Positions 26,030 to 35,189 of a stretch of 64,000 nucleotides of DNA are shown here, piece after piece. Source of the DNA: Methylobacterium sp. WSM2598. GTDB taxonomy: Bacteria > Pseudomonadota > Alphaproteobacteria > Rhizobiales > Beijerinckiaceae. The stretch is from assembly GCF_000379105.1 (NCBI RefSeq), contig NZ_KB900609.1, positions 2,654,365 through 2,718,364 on the forward strand. The letters are read 5' to 3'. Numbering within the stretch: the stretch's first letter is position 1; every line of letters begins with the position of its first letter. The notes beneath the pieces are model-generated. The model was not told the DNA's origin, searched no databases, and saw nothing but the letters and a program-made list of their open reading frames with translations. A program made the translations under genes and the position numbers.

Positions 26030-26449
26030 ATGGCACGGCCGGGACTGACGAATCCGACGCGGGCCTTCATCAAGAAGGGCGCGCGCTTCTTCCTCAACGG
26101 CGCCCTGATGCGGGCGAGCGACAGCGTCACGCTCGACATCCACGCGGTCGACGTGCTGCTGATGCCGAGCCACCTGATCGAGGCCGACGAGGTGCGCACC
26201 CCCCTGCAGCGGCTCTACTACCTCGTCCAGCAGATGCTGATCGAGCCCGGCCGCATGGCCGAGTGGCAGGAGGCCTACCGCGCCCTCCTGGTGGCCGGCG
26301 TCGGCCTGCCCGAGCACGAGACGCTGCGGCCGATCCTGCGCCTCGTCGAGCGCGAGAAGTACCAGAGCGCGATGGCGCTGCTGCGCAAGACCATGCGGGG
26401 CGAGGAGGCTCAGAGGGCCGCCACCGAGGCGACGAGCCGGCGCGTGTAG
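26030..26449 (+). CDS. flbT: Flagellin mRNA regulator FlbT
   Basis: 139 residues. The sequence FIKKGARFFLNGALMRASDSVTLD, then LIEADEVRTPLQRLYYLVQQMLIEP, is the FlbT signature. In Caulobacter FlbT binds the 5' leader of flagellin mRNA and lowers its stability until the hook is finished. The ATG at 26030 was chosen over an in-frame GTG at 26009. The usual partner flaF is not adjacent. The last 40 bp overlap, tail to tail, the end of the ABC-transporter fusion gene on the other strand. Confidence 0.92.
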   Translation: MARPGLTNPTRAFIKKGARFFLNGALMRASDSVTLDIHAVDVLLMPSHLIEADEVRTPLQRLYYLVQQMLIEPGRMAEWQEAYRALLVAGVGLPEHETLRPILRLVEREKYQSAMALLRKTMRGEEAQRAATEATSRRV

Positions 26450-28977
26450 GGGTGGCGGGGCGCCCCGAACACCGCCTCGGGCGTCCCCTCCTCGACGACG
26501 GCGCCGCCCTCCATCACCAGCACCCGGTCGGCCAGGGCCTCCACCACCGCGAGGTCGTGGCTGATGAGCACGGCGGTGAGCCCGTGCCGGGCCCTCAGAT
26601 CCGCGAGCAGGCGCAGCACCTTCGCCTGCACCGCGAGGTCGAGGGCCGCGACCGGCTCGTCCAGGACGACGATCCGCGCCCCCGCCGCCAGCGCCCGCGC
26701 GATCGCGACGCGCTGCGCCTGCCCGCCCGAGAGCTCGTGCGGGTAGCGGTCGAGATGGGCCGGCTCCAGGCCGACGGAGTCCATCAGGGCGGCGAGGCGC
26801 GGCGGGCGCTCGGCCGCGTCGAGCCCGGCGAGGAAGCGCAGGGGCGCGGCCAGGGCTTGGCGGATCGTCCGGCGCGGGTTGAGCGCCGAGACGGGGTCCT
26901 GGAACACGTACTGGATCGTGCGGCCCAGCACCCGCGGCCCCGCCCGGACGAGGTCGGGCAGCGGCCTTCCCTCGATGACGATCGACCCGGCGCTCGGCCG
27001 CACCAGCCCGACGAGGCAGCGCGCGAGGGTGGACTTGCCGCAGCCGGATTCGCCCACGATGCCGAGCGTCTCTCCCGGCGCGACCCGGAACGACACGCCC
27101 CCGAGCGCCGTCACGGCCGGCCGGCCGCGGGCGAAGAGGCCGCCCCGCGCCGGGTAGGTCTTGGCGAGGCCGCGCACCTCCACGGCCGGGCTCACGCGCG
27201 TTCCTCCGGCCACGGATCGGCCGCCGGCCTCGTCCGCCTCCAGCAGCGCCCGGGCGCGCCCGAGCACCGGCACCGCGGCGATCAGGCCGCGGGTGGTGGG
27301 GTGCTGCGGGCGCGAGAGCACCCGCGCCGCCTCCCCGGCCTCGACGATCCGCCCGCCCTGCATCACCGCGACCCGGTCGCAGAGCCGCCGCACCACCCCG
27401 ACATCGTGGCTGATGAACAGGATCGCGAGGCCCCGCTCCCGGCGCAGCCGGTCGAGCAGGTCGAGGATCCCCGCCTGCACGGTGGCGTCGAGGGCGGTGG
27501 TCGGCTCGTCCGCGACGATCAGATCGGGATCGTTGGCGAGCGCCATGGCGATGCCGACCCGCTGGCGCTGCCCGCCGGAGAGCTCGTGCGGGTAGGCGCG
27601 GGCGATGCGGCCGGGATCCGGCAGGGCGACCGCGGCGAGCAGCCCCTCGGCGCGGCTCGCCGCCTCCCCGGCCCCGACCCGGCGATGCGCCCGGATCGCC
27701 TCCGCGACCTGGTCCCCGACCCGGATCAGCGGGTGGAGCGTGGTGAGCGGGTCCTGGAACACGTAGGCGATCCGGTCCCCGCGCAGGCGGCGCAGGGCGG
27801 CGGGCGGCAGGGCGAGGAGGTCCTCGCCGCGAAAGCGGATCGCCCCCCCGGTGACGAGGCCCGGCGGCGAGGGGACGAGGCGCAGGATCGCGTGGGCCGT
27901 CACCGACTTGCCCGAGCCCGAGGCCCCGACGAGGCCGAGGCACTCCCCCGGGGCGACCGCGAGGTCGACGCCCCGCACCGCCTCGGCGCGGCCCGCCGGC
28001 GTCTCGAAGGCGACGCGCAGGCCCGCGACCGCGAGCCCGTCGGCGGGCCGGAGCCCGTCGGCGGGCGGGGGCCCGGCCGCGGGCGGGGCGGCGGGGAGCG
28101 GAGGGCGCGCGACCCGGGTCGCGGCGCCCGGCCGCGCCGCCGGGCCGCCGGCGAGGCGCGGGTCGAGGGCGTCGCGCAGCCCGTCGCCGACGAGGTTCAG
28201 GGCGAGCACGATCAGGAGGACCGCGAAGCCCGGCACCGCCGCCACGGCGGGCGCGCCGATCAGGACGCGGCGCCCCTCCCCCAGCATCGCCCCGAGATCG
28301 GCCTGCGGCGGCTGCGCCCCGAGGCCCAGGAAGGACAGGCCGGCCGTCTCCAGGATCATCCAGCCGACCGTGGTCGAGGCGGTGACGGCGATCACCGGCA
28401 GGACGTTCGGCAGGATCTCGACGAGGAGGATGCGGGCCGGCCCCATGCCGGAGAGCCGCGCCGCGGCGACGAAATCCTGCACCCGCAGGGTCGCGGCCAC
28501 GCCCCGCACGGTGCGGGCGAAGAACGGGATGTTGGCGACCACCACCGCCGCCAGGGCGTTGAGGAGGCCCGGCCCGAGCGCCGCCACCACGGCGAGGGCG
28601 AGCAGCAGGTAGGGGAAGGCCATCAGCACGTCGACGAGGCGCATCAGCAGCGCCTCGGTCCGGCCGCCGGCGAAGCCCGCGACGAGGCCGAGGCCCGAGC
28701 CGATCCCGGCCGCGAGCGACGCCGCCGCGAGGCCGACCGCGAGGCTCACCCGGGTGCCGTGGACGAGCCGGGCCAGGAGGTCGCGGCCGAGCGCGTCGGT
28801 GCCGAGCCACGCGCCCGGCGTGAGGGGCGCCAGCAGCCGCGCGGCGGGCGCGGTGGCGTCGGGATCGGCGAGGGGCAGGAGCGGCGCGGCCAGCGAGACC
28901 GCGCCGACGAGGACGAGCGCGACGAGCCCCGCCGCCGCCGGGCGGTTGCGCATCAGCCGGGCGAGGAGGCCGCTCAC
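26410..28977 (-). CDS. Fused peptide/nickel-type ABC permease and two ATPase domains (DppC-DppD-DppF)
   Basis: 855 residues in one uninterrupted frame. About 1-275 form a DppC-like permease: RNRPAAAGLVALVLVGAVSL, the EAA loop AARLSGMGPARILLVEILPN and the LSFLGLGAQPPQADLGAML signature. A first ATPase follows with Walker A GASGSGKS near 354 and [15 protein letters not shown] near 472. A second ATPase has GESGCGKS near 642 and LSGGQAQRVAIARAL near 752. The GTG start overlaps the stop of the dppB-like gene by GTGA. Normally these are three separate subunits. The fusion joins all cytoplasmic and half of the membrane parts of a peptide/nickel-class importer. Its last 40 bp overlap flbT on the opposite strand. 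Confidence 0.92.
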   Translation of the reverse strand: MSGLLARLMRNRPAAAGLVALVLVGAVSLAAPLLPLADPDATAPAARLLAPLTPGAWLGTDALGRDLLARLVHGTRVSLAVGLAAASLAAGIGSGLGLVAGFAGGRTEALLMRLVDVLMAFPYLLLALAVVAALGPGLLNALAAVVVANIPFFARTVRGVAATLRVQDFVAAARLSGMGPARILLVEILPNVLPVIAVTASTTVGWMILETAGLSFLGLGAQPPQADLGAMLGEGRRVLIGAPAVAAVPGFAVLLIVLALNLVGDGLRDALDPRLAGGPAARPGAATRVARPPLPAAPPAAGPPPADGLRPADGLAVAGLRVAFETPAGRAEAVRGVDLAVAPGECLGLVGASGSGKSVTAHAILRLVPSPPGLVTGGAIRFRGEDLLALPPAALRRLRGDRIAYVFQDPLTTLHPLIRVGDQVAEAIRAHRRVGAGEAASRAEGLLAAVALPDPGRIARAYPHELSGGQRQRVGIAMALANDPDLIVADEPTTALDATVQAGILDLLDRLRRERGLAILFISHDVGVVRRLCDRVAVMQGGRIVEAGEAARVLSRPQHPTTRGLIAAVPVLGRARALLEADEAGGRSVAGGTRVSPAVEVRGLAKTYPARGGLFARGRPAVTALGGVSFRVAPGETLGIVGESGCGKSTLARCLVGLVRPSAGSIVIEGRPLPDLVRAGPRVLGRTIQYVFQDPVSALNPRRTIRQALAAPLRFLAGLDAAERPPRLAALMDSVGLEPAHLDRYPHELSGGQAQRVAIARALAAGARIVVLDEPVAALDLAVQAKVLRLLADLRARHGLTAVLISHDLAVVEALADRVLVMEGGAVVEEGTPEAVFGAPRHPYTRRLVASVAAL

Positions 28978-29921
28978 CCGCCGATCCTCGGATCGGCGAG
29001 CCGCTGCAGCAGGTCGGCCGCGAGGTTCACCAGCACGTAGGTCGTCGCCACGACGAGCACCCCGCCCTGGACCAGGAGCACGTCCCGGGTGGCGATGGCG
29101 CCGACCAGCATGCGGCCGATGCCCGGCCACTGGAACACGGTCTCGACGTAGACCGCCCCGCCGAGCACGAAGCCCGCCTGGGTGCCGATGACCGGGATCA
29201 CCGTCACCAGGGCGGCGCGGGCGGCGTGGAGGAGCACGATCCGCCCCTCGCCGAGGCCCTTGGCGCGGGCGGTGCGGACGAAGTCCTGGCGCAGCACCTC
29301 CAGCATGGCGGCGCGGGTGAGCCGGGCGATCACCCCGGCCGCCACCACCGCCAGGGTCGCGGCCGGCAGGGCGAGGTGGCGCAGGAGATCGGCCAGGGTC
29401 TCCTCGCCGTAGATCGCGTGCATGCCGCTCACCGGCAGCAGGCGCCAGCGCACCGAGACCAGCAGGATCAGCAGGAGCCCGAGCCAGAAGGACGGCACCG
29501 AGAGGCCGACCAGCACGCCGAGCGTGGCGAGCCGGTCGACCCAGCCCGATTGCCGCAGGGCCGCCGCGACCCCGAGGGCGAGGCCGAGGAGCGCGGCGAG
29601 GGCGAGCGCCGCCCCCGCCAGGATCAGCGTCGCGGCGAAGCGCTCCGCCACCTCGTCGAGGACGGGGCGGTTGAGGCTGTGCGAGCGGCCGAGATCGCCG
29701 GTGAGCACGTGCGAGAGCCACGTCAGGTACTGGACCGGCAGGGAGCGGTCGAGGCCGAGGTCGCGGTTGACGCGGGCGACCGCCTCGGGCGTCGCGTAGG
29801 GGCCGAGCAGGGCCAGTGCCGGGTCGCCCGGGATCAGCGCCATGATCAGGAAGACGATCACGCTGAGGCCCAGCAGGACCGGGACCAGGGCGGCGAGCCG
29901 GCCGAGGAGGTAGCGGCCCAT
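28974..29921 (-). CDS. ABC transporter permease, DppB/OppB type
   Basis: 315 residues with six predicted membrane segments. It has the N-terminal LLGRLAALVPVLLGLSVIVFL and FLIMALIPGDPALALLGPYA motifs, and the EAA loop RTARAKGLGEGRIVLLHAAR of family-5 oligopeptide permeases. The ATG shares one base with the stop of the binding-protein gene (TGATG), and the gene overlaps the next one by four bases, so all three transporter genes are translationally coupled. Confidence 0.93.
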   Translation of the reverse strand: MGRYLLGRLAALVPVLLGLSVIVFLIMALIPGDPALALLGPYATPEAVARVNRDLGLDRSLPVQYLTWLSHVLTGDLGRSHSLNRPVLDEVAERFAATLILAGAALALAALLGLALGVAAALRQSGWVDRLATLGVLVGLSVPSFWLGLLLILLVSVRWRLLPVSGMHAIYGEETLADLLRHLALPAATLAVVAAGVIARLTRAAMLEVLRQDFVRTARAKGLGEGRIVLLHAARAALVTVIPVIGTQAGFVLGGAVYVETVFQWPGIGRMLVGAIATRDVLLVQGGVLVVATTYVLVNLAADLLQRLADPRIGG

Positions 29922-31516
29922 CACGGCCCATCGCGCTTGCGCACGCCGGCGAGGCGGGCCGTGAAGGTCGGGTCGAGGGCGAAGCCGCGCACGGCCTCCC
30001 GCACCACCGCCGCCTGCTTGCCGTGGACCACGACCGCGAAGGGCGCGTCCGCCACGACGAGGCGCTCCGCGGCCCGGTCGAGATCCCGGCGGCGCGCCGG
30101 GTCGGTGCTGCGGCGGGCCTCGTCGAGGAGCCGGTCGAGATCCGGGTTGGCGTAGCCGCCCGCGTTGAAGCCGCCCTTCCCCGGCAGCGCGTCGCTCGCG
30201 AGGGCGAGCGAGGGCAATTGGTCGGGATCGTTGGTCATCCAGGCCATCTCGGCCATGTCGGCCATGTCGGCGTCCTCGCCGAGGCCGCGATTGACCCGGG
30301 CCAGGTAGGCGTTCCACTCGTAGGTGACGAGCCGGACGTCGAGGCCCACGCGGGCGAGGTCGGCCTGGATCGCCGTGCCCATCGCCACCGGGTCGAGCAT
30401 CCCCGACCCGCCCTCGGCGACGAGGAGCGTGAGCCGCGCCCCCTCCGCCCCGGCCTCGCGCAGCAGGGCGCGGGCGCGGGCGGGATCGTGGCCGTAGCCC
30501 GCGAGGTCGGGATCGTAGGTGCCCGCGAAGGCCGGGGCGATGATCCCGCGCGCCGGCACGGCCGTGCCCTGCAGCACGTGCTCGGCCAGCGCCCGCCGGT
30601 CGATGGCCCAGTTCACCGCCTCGCGCACCCGGCGGTCCCGCAGCGGCCCGGCCCGCATATTCAGGATCAGGTACCAGAGGTGGGGGCCGACCGCCTCCGC
30701 GACCGAGAACCCGGCCCGGTGCCGGAACAGCGCGAGGGCGTCGGGCGGCATCTCCGCCGCGACGTCGACGTCGCCCGCCAGCATCTCGGTCGCGCGGGTG
30801 TTCGGGTCGGCGAGCGGGCGGAAGATCACGAGCCGCGAGGCGGCCGGCCCGCCCCAGTAATCCGGGTTGCGGGCGAGCGTCACCTTGCGGCTGCTCTGCC
30901 ACGCCTCGAAGCGGAACGGCCCGGTCCCGACCGGGTTGCGCCCGAAATCCTTCCCCCGCGCCATCACGGCCCCGGGCGGGACGATGAGCCCGGTCGGCGT
31001 CGCGAGGTTGGCCAGGAAGGGCGCGAAGGGCTGGCGCAGGGTGAAGCGCACCGTCCGGGGATCGAGGGCCTCGACCCGCTCCACCGCGCGGAACAGGAAG
31101 GCGAGCGGGAAGGGGCCGGTCGCCGCCGCCGGGTGGGCGGGGTCGAGGAGCCGCCCGAAGGTGAAGGTCACGGCCCGCGCGTCGAGCGGGCTGCCGTCGT
31201 GGAAGCGCACGCCCGCGCGCAGCCGGAACGTGTAGCGGCGGCCATCCTCCGAGAGGCTCCAGCTCTCGGCGAGCGCGGGCTCGATCTCCAGGCTGCCGGG
31301 CTTGGTGCGCACCAGCCCGTCGTAGAGGTTGACGAGGATGCGCGCATCGTTCGTCGCGGTGGTGACGCCGGGATCGAGGGAGGCGGGCTCGGCCGACTGC
31401 CCGACCACCAGCACGTCGTCGGGCACCTCCGCGGCCCGCGCCCGCCCGGCAACGCCCGCCGCGGCCGCGAGGGCGGCGAGGACAAGGCCGACGAGGGCGG
31501 GGCGGGCTGGGCTCAC
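29921..31516 (-). CDS. Periplasmic solute-binding protein, family 5 (peptide/nickel class)
   Basis: 531 residues starting with GTG. A Sec signal peptide covers about 1-28 (ALVGLVLAALAAAAGVAGRARA-type core and AEV after cleavage). The mature part carries SBP_bac_5 hallmarks: EPASLDPGVTTATNDARILV, LYDGLVRTKPGSLEIEPALA, GVRFHDGSPLDARAVTFTF, NPVGTGPFRFEAW. It opens the transporter operon and would deliver a peptide-like or metal-chelate ligand to the fused importer. The ligand cannot be told from sequence. Confidence 0.92.
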   Translation of the reverse strand: MSPARPALVGLVLAALAAAAGVAGRARAAEVPDDVLVVGQSAEPASLDPGVTTATNDARILVNLYDGLVRTKPGSLEIEPALAESWSLSEDGRRYTFRLRAGVRFHDGSPLDARAVTFTFGRLLDPAHPAAATGPFPLAFLFRAVERVEALDPRTVRFTLRQPFAPFLANLATPTGLIVPPGAVMARGKDFGRNPVGTGPFRFEAWQSSRKVTLARNPDYWGGPAASRLVIFRPLADPNTRATEMLAGDVDVAAEMPPDALALFRHRAGFSVAEAVGPHLWYLILNMRAGPLRDRRVREAVNWAIDRRALAEHVLQGTAVPARGIIAPAFAGTYDPDLAGYGHDPARARALLREAGAEGARLTLLVAEGGSGMLDPVAMGTAIQADLARVGLDVRLVTYEWNAYLARVNRGLGEDADMADMAEMAWMTNDPDQLPSLALASDALPGKGGFNAGGYANPDLDRLLDEARRSTDPARRRDLDRAAERLVVADAPFAVVVHGKQAAVVREAVRGFALDPTFTARLAGVRKRDGP

Positions 31517-31618
31517 GGCCTTGGTCTCGCGCGGGCAGGACGGGCGCGGCGACGCCGCGGTCGGGCCAACGCGGGGGAGCGGGATTGGTTGCCTCAGCGG
31601 CAGGGCCGGGCTCGCGCC

Positions 31619-34273
31619 TCACCCGCTCCGCAGGCGCCGAGCCGGCTCGTTCGACCGCGCCCAGATCTCCTGCAGGCGGCCCGGTTCGAGCAGGGCCCGG
31701 AAGGTCTCGATCGGCACCGGGGGGCTGAACAGGTAGCCCTGGGCCGTCGTCGCCCCGCCCTCGACCAGGAAGCGCAGGTCCGCGTCGGTCTCGACGCCCT
31801 CCACCACGGTCTCGAATCCGAGCGAGCCGGCGAGCGACAGGATGGTGCGCACGATCGTCTGCTGCTCGGGATTGCCCGCCACGCCGTCGACCAGGGAGCG
31901 GTCGAGCTTGAGCGCGTCGATGGGCGCGCGCGCGAGCGTGGCGAGGTTCGAGTAGCCGGTGCCGAAATCGTCGATCGAGACCCGCACCCCGAGCCCGCGC
32001 AGCCGCGTCACGTGGCCCTGGATGGTGTCGGAATCGCGCATCGCCACCGTCTCGGTGATCTCCAGTTCGAGGCAGGAGGGCGGCAGGCCGGCCCGCGCCA
32101 GCCGGTCCTCGACCGTCTGGGCGAAGGTCGGGTCCTCCAGCTGCAGCACCGAGACGTTGACCGCCACCGTGACGTCGTGGCCGCGCGCCAGCAATTCCCC
32201 GATCTCCGCGAGGGCGCGCTCGAGCACGAAGACGCCGAGATCCGGGATCAGCCCCGCCTCCTCGGCGATCGGGATGAACTTGCCCGGCGGGATCGCGCCG
32301 CGCTCGGGATGGTGCCAGCGCATCAGCGCCTCGGCGCCGACGACCCGCCCGTCCGCCAGGGACACTTTGGGCTGGTAATGCACGCTGAACTCGCGGGTCT
32401 TGAGGGCGCGGCGCAGCTCGCTCTCGATGCCGAGGCGCTCCTGCACCCGCTGGGCCGCCTCCGCGGTGAAGAAGGTGCAGGTGCCCCGCCCCTGCCGCTT
32501 GGCCTCGTACATGGCGATGTCCGCCCGCACCAGGAGCTCGTCGTAGCCGGCCTCGCCCTCCGCCAGCGCGATGCCGATGCTGGCCCCGACCACCATGTGG
32601 GCGCTGCCGACCTCGTAGCTCTCGCTCACCACGGCCACCAGGGCCTCGCCGCACGCGCGCAACCCGTCGCGGGTGAGGGCGCCGCTCACGACGATCAGGA
32701 ACTCGTCGCCGCCGATGCGCCCGAGCAGCACGCTCTCCCAGGCGCCCGCCCGGCGGCGCTCCTCCAGGAAGGCGACGAGCCGGCGCGCGAGCTGGGAGAG
32801 GAGCGCGTCCCCGGCCCGGTGGCCGAACGTGTCGTTGACCGACTTGAAGCGGTCGAGGTCGAGGAACAGGAAGGCCGTGCGGCCGCGGCCCTGGCCGAGG
32901 ATCGCGGTGCCGTCGAGCCGCATCTTCTCGCGGTTGGCGAGCCCGGTGACCGGATCGAAGAAGGCGAGCTGGCGCACGCGCCCGAGGCTCTCGCGCAGGT
33001 TCGCCAGCATCGTCTCGAAGGCTTGGCCGAGGCTGCGCACCTCCCCGAGGCCGCGCGCCCGGAAGGGCACGTCGAGGTCCCCGCGCGCCACGGCGCTCGC
33101 CGCCGTCGCGAGTTCCGGCAGGCCGCTGGTGACCCGGCGCACGGCGGCGAGCACCATCACGACGAGGGCGCCGAGGGAGACGGCGGCGAGCAGCAGGAAC
33201 CACGCGAAGAGCGAGCGGGTCTGCATCACGCCGAGCCGCAGGATCTCCTGGGTGGCGGCGCCGACCTCGGCCACGCTGGAATGGGCGCAGACCGCGAGGG
33301 TGAGGCGGTGGGGCATGCAGCGCGCCACCCGCGCGCCGTCCTGCGAGACGAGCAGGTCGTCCTCGCCGAGATCCTCGCGGGGCACGAGGCCGGAGGCCGG
33401 GGCGCCGGCCGCCGAGATCGGGCGCTCCCCGGCGAGCACGACGACCCCGACCTTGGTGAGGGCCGAGAAGTTCAGGAAGGTCGGCTCGCGCGGCGCGAGC
33501 AGGCGCAGGCCGACCAGGGCGCCGGCCACGTCCCCGAAATCGTCGAAGACCGGCTCGATCTGGATGCCGCCGATCCGGCGCTCGGCCGGCAGCCCGAGGA
33601 GCGCCCCGATCTCTTCCGGCAGCGCGATCATCCGGCCGATCGCCCGGCGCCGCGCGCGGCTGTTCTCCGCCAGCACCTCCCGGATCGGCGACTCGAGCTC
33701 GGCCCGGCCGAGCGCCTCCGCCAAGTCGAGGAGGTCGTCGCCCGCGCTCGTCCCGGTCACGATCCCCTTCGGGTCGGTGACGATCAGCGCGTCGAGATCC
33801 CCGGTCACGGCGGCGGGGGCGAGGAGTTCGCGCAGGGCGACCGGGTTGGCGCTGCCCACCGCCTTCACGATGTCGAGCCGCTGGGCGAGGAAGCGCGTCT
33901 GCCGGGCGGCCTCCTGGAACAGGCCGTCGAGGCGGGCGCCGGCGAGGCCGGCCTCGCCGTCGAGCTTGCGCGCCACCTGCTCGCGGGAGAGGAGCGCCAC
34001 CGTCCGCGCCCGCTCGGCCGCGTCCTGGTTCAGGCGCTGCAGGGCGAGCAGGCCGGTGACGGCGAAGGTCAGGGCCCCGGTGACGAGGACGGTGATGGCG
34101 AGGTAGCGGCCGATCTGCGATCCGGGCCGCCGCCGCCAGACCCGGCGCGCCGCGACCGCGAGGCGGCGCAGGGGGGCGGGCGTCCGCCCCCGGCCGGCCG
34201 GCCGGGGCCGATCCGGGGGACTCGTGCCGCTGATATCCGCCGTTTCGGGCACGCGCCTCGTCCGATCGATCAC
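31619..34273 (-). CDS. Membrane-bound GGDEF-EAL cyclic-di-GMP protein
   Basis: 884 residues. GTG start preceded by AAGGAGAGAC. Membrane segments at about 55-77 and 350-372 enclose a roughly 270-residue periplasmic sensor region. A HAMP-like linker (ATAASAVARGDLDVPFRARG) leads to a GGDEF domain with intact GGDEF (in GRIGGDEFLIV) and an EAL domain with AEALMRWHHP, ITETVAMRDS, DDFGTGYSNL and KLDRSLV. No RxxD inhibitory site is seen upstream of GGDEF. Both domains look catalytically competent, so the protein may make or degrade c-di-GMP depending on its signal. It is monocistronic, close to but not within the flagellar blocks. Confidence 0.93.
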   Translation of the reverse strand: MIDRTRRVPETADISGTSPPDRPRPAGRGRTPAPLRRLAVAARRVWRRRPGSQIGRYLAITVLVTGALTFAVTGLLALQRLNQDAAERARTVALLSREQVARKLDGEAGLAGARLDGLFQEAARQTRFLAQRLDIVKAVGSANPVALRELLAPAAVTGDLDALIVTDPKGIVTGTSAGDDLLDLAEALGRAELESPIREVLAENSRARRRAIGRMIALPEEIGALLGLPAERRIGGIQIEPVFDDFGDVAGALVGLRLLAPREPTFLNFSALTKVGVVVLAGERPISAAGAPASGLVPREDLGEDDLLVSQDGARVARCMPHRLTLAVCAHSSVAEVGAATQEILRLGVMQTRSLFAWFLLLAAVSLGALVVMVLAAVRRVTSGLPELATAASAVARGDLDVPFRARGLGEVRSLGQAFETMLANLRESLGRVRQLAFFDPVTGLANREKMRLDGTAILGQGRGRTAFLFLDLDRFKSVNDTFGHRAGDALLSQLARRLVAFLEERRRAGAWESVLLGRIGGDEFLIVVSGALTRDGLRACGEALVAVVSESYEVGSAHMVVGASIGIALAEGEAGYDELLVRADIAMYEAKRQGRGTCTFFTAEAAQRVQERLGIESELRRALKTREFSVHYQPKVSLADGRVVGAEALMRWHHPERGAIPPGKFIPIAEEAGLIPDLGVFVLERALAEIGELLARGHDVTVAVNVSVLQLEDPTFAQTVEDRLARAGLPPSCLELEITETVAMRDSDTIQGHVTRLRGLGVRVSIDDFGTGYSNLATLARAPIDALKLDRSLVDGVAGNPEQQTIVRTILSLAGSLGFETVVEGVETDADLRFLVEGGATTAQGYLFSPPVPIETFRALLEPGRLQEIWARSNEPARRLRSG

Positions 34274-34619
34274 GTCTCTCCTTGAGCTACCGGCGAAGTG
34301 TTGAGACCAACCTAAAATTCCGCGCCCTCGTCCCCGCCCGCAAAGTAGCTCCCAGGAGGATTGCCAAGGTACTCATCGGATCGATCTGAATGACGGCGAT
34401 CTCGCGCGGCGAGGGCGGCGGGATCGACAGGCGCGGGATTGCGCGAGCGGCCGCGTCGACGGGTCTGCTCGGGACCTTCTCCGCCGAGATCCTGCGCACC
34501 GGGAGGCCGGTCACGGGGTCCGTGCGGCGCGCCGGGGGCGGGCCGCCCGCGGCCGCTTGGGTGGAACAGGCCTCGCGCCGGGCACGTTGGCCGGCACCAG
34601 AACCAGAAGAGGACGACCG
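34274..34619. other. Spacer between the GGDEF-EAL gene and two small genes
   Basis: 346 bp. 34290-34395 is AT-richer and probably contains the promoter for the divergent genes. An open frame at 34390-34623 (77 codons) ends in an ATGA overlap with the next gene, but its third codon positions are less GC-biased than those of real genes here and it lacks a nearby Shine-Dalgarno, so it was not called. Confidence 0.5.
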
Positions 34620-34802
34620 ATGACCGCCAAGCCTCCTCCCGTTCCGCCCGCCAACCAGTCCCACAAGGGGCCCGGCAGCGCCCAGGGGGCGCCCACGGAG
34701 CTCGGCAAGGCCGGCAGCCAGACCAAGGATCCGGACAAGATCGGCCAGGCCGGCAATTCCAAGGTGAACACCACCAACCAGGGATACCAGCAGGACCGAT
34801 GA
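34620..34802 (+). CDS. Small hydrophilic hypothetical protein (60 residues)
   Basis: MTAKPPPVPPANQSHKGPGS opens a Gly/Gln/Lys/Asn-rich, hydrophilic and probably disordered protein with no hydrophobic core. AGAAGAGGACGACCG precedes the ATG, and codon use is GC3-rich with many AAG and CAG codons. It overlaps the next gene by ATGA. No family was recognised; the composition recalls hydrophilin or stress-type small proteins. Confidence 0.6.
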   Translation: MTAKPPPVPPANQSHKGPGSAQGAPTELGKAGSQTKDPDKIGQAGNSKVNTTNQGYQQDR

Positions 34803-35026
34803 GCACCTCGCGCAAGGCCCCCCAGACCGACCGCCACCACGGCGGGCCCGGCAGCAGCCACCAGGACGCGACGGAGCCCCAGCGGCCCGAGCGGCACGAC
34901 CCCCAGCCGGGCAGCCCGACGAACGGCGCCACGTCGCACGTCTCGGGCGGAGGCGGCGAGCGCGACGCGCATCACCGCCACAGCAAGACCGGGCAGGCCC
35001 CGGACCGGACCGAGCGCTCGCACTAG
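34799..35026 (+). CDS. Small hydrophilic hypothetical protein (75 residues)
   Basis: MSTSRKAPQTDRHHGGPGSS starts a His/Gly/Asp/Arg-rich polypeptide containing several HH and HxH pairs and no hydrophobic segment. Nearly every third codon base is G or C. Its ATG overlaps the stop of the preceding small gene, so the two are a coupled pair. His content would allow metal binding, but nothing else supports that. Confidence 0.6.
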   Translation: MSTSRKAPQTDRHHGGPGSSHQDATEPQRPERHDPQPGSPTNGATSHVSGGGGERDAHHRHSKTGQAPDRTERSH

Positions 35027-35189
35027 CGCCGCGCCCGATCACGGTGCCATCGGGCGCAAGCTCTCGGTCGTTGGTTGTGCCGCATTGTCTTCGATGAATC
35101 GGCATCCCCTTCGTCGGACAATGCTCCAGGGCTTCCCCGCCGCTCAGGGGTCCCCTCGGCGGCTCTGCGCCCGCCGCGCAGGGCTGAGG

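Noticed and set aside
30023..34285. Very long plus-strand frames opposite the SBP and GGDEF-EAL genes
   Set aside because: They are antisense to complete genes with intact motifs, and their sequences are Arg/Gly/His-rich with no domain.
34390..34623. 77-codon frame before the small hydrophilic pair
   Set aside because: Weaker third-position bias than true genes here, no near ribosome-binding site, and an Arg/Gly-rich product; its ATGA junction alone is not enough.
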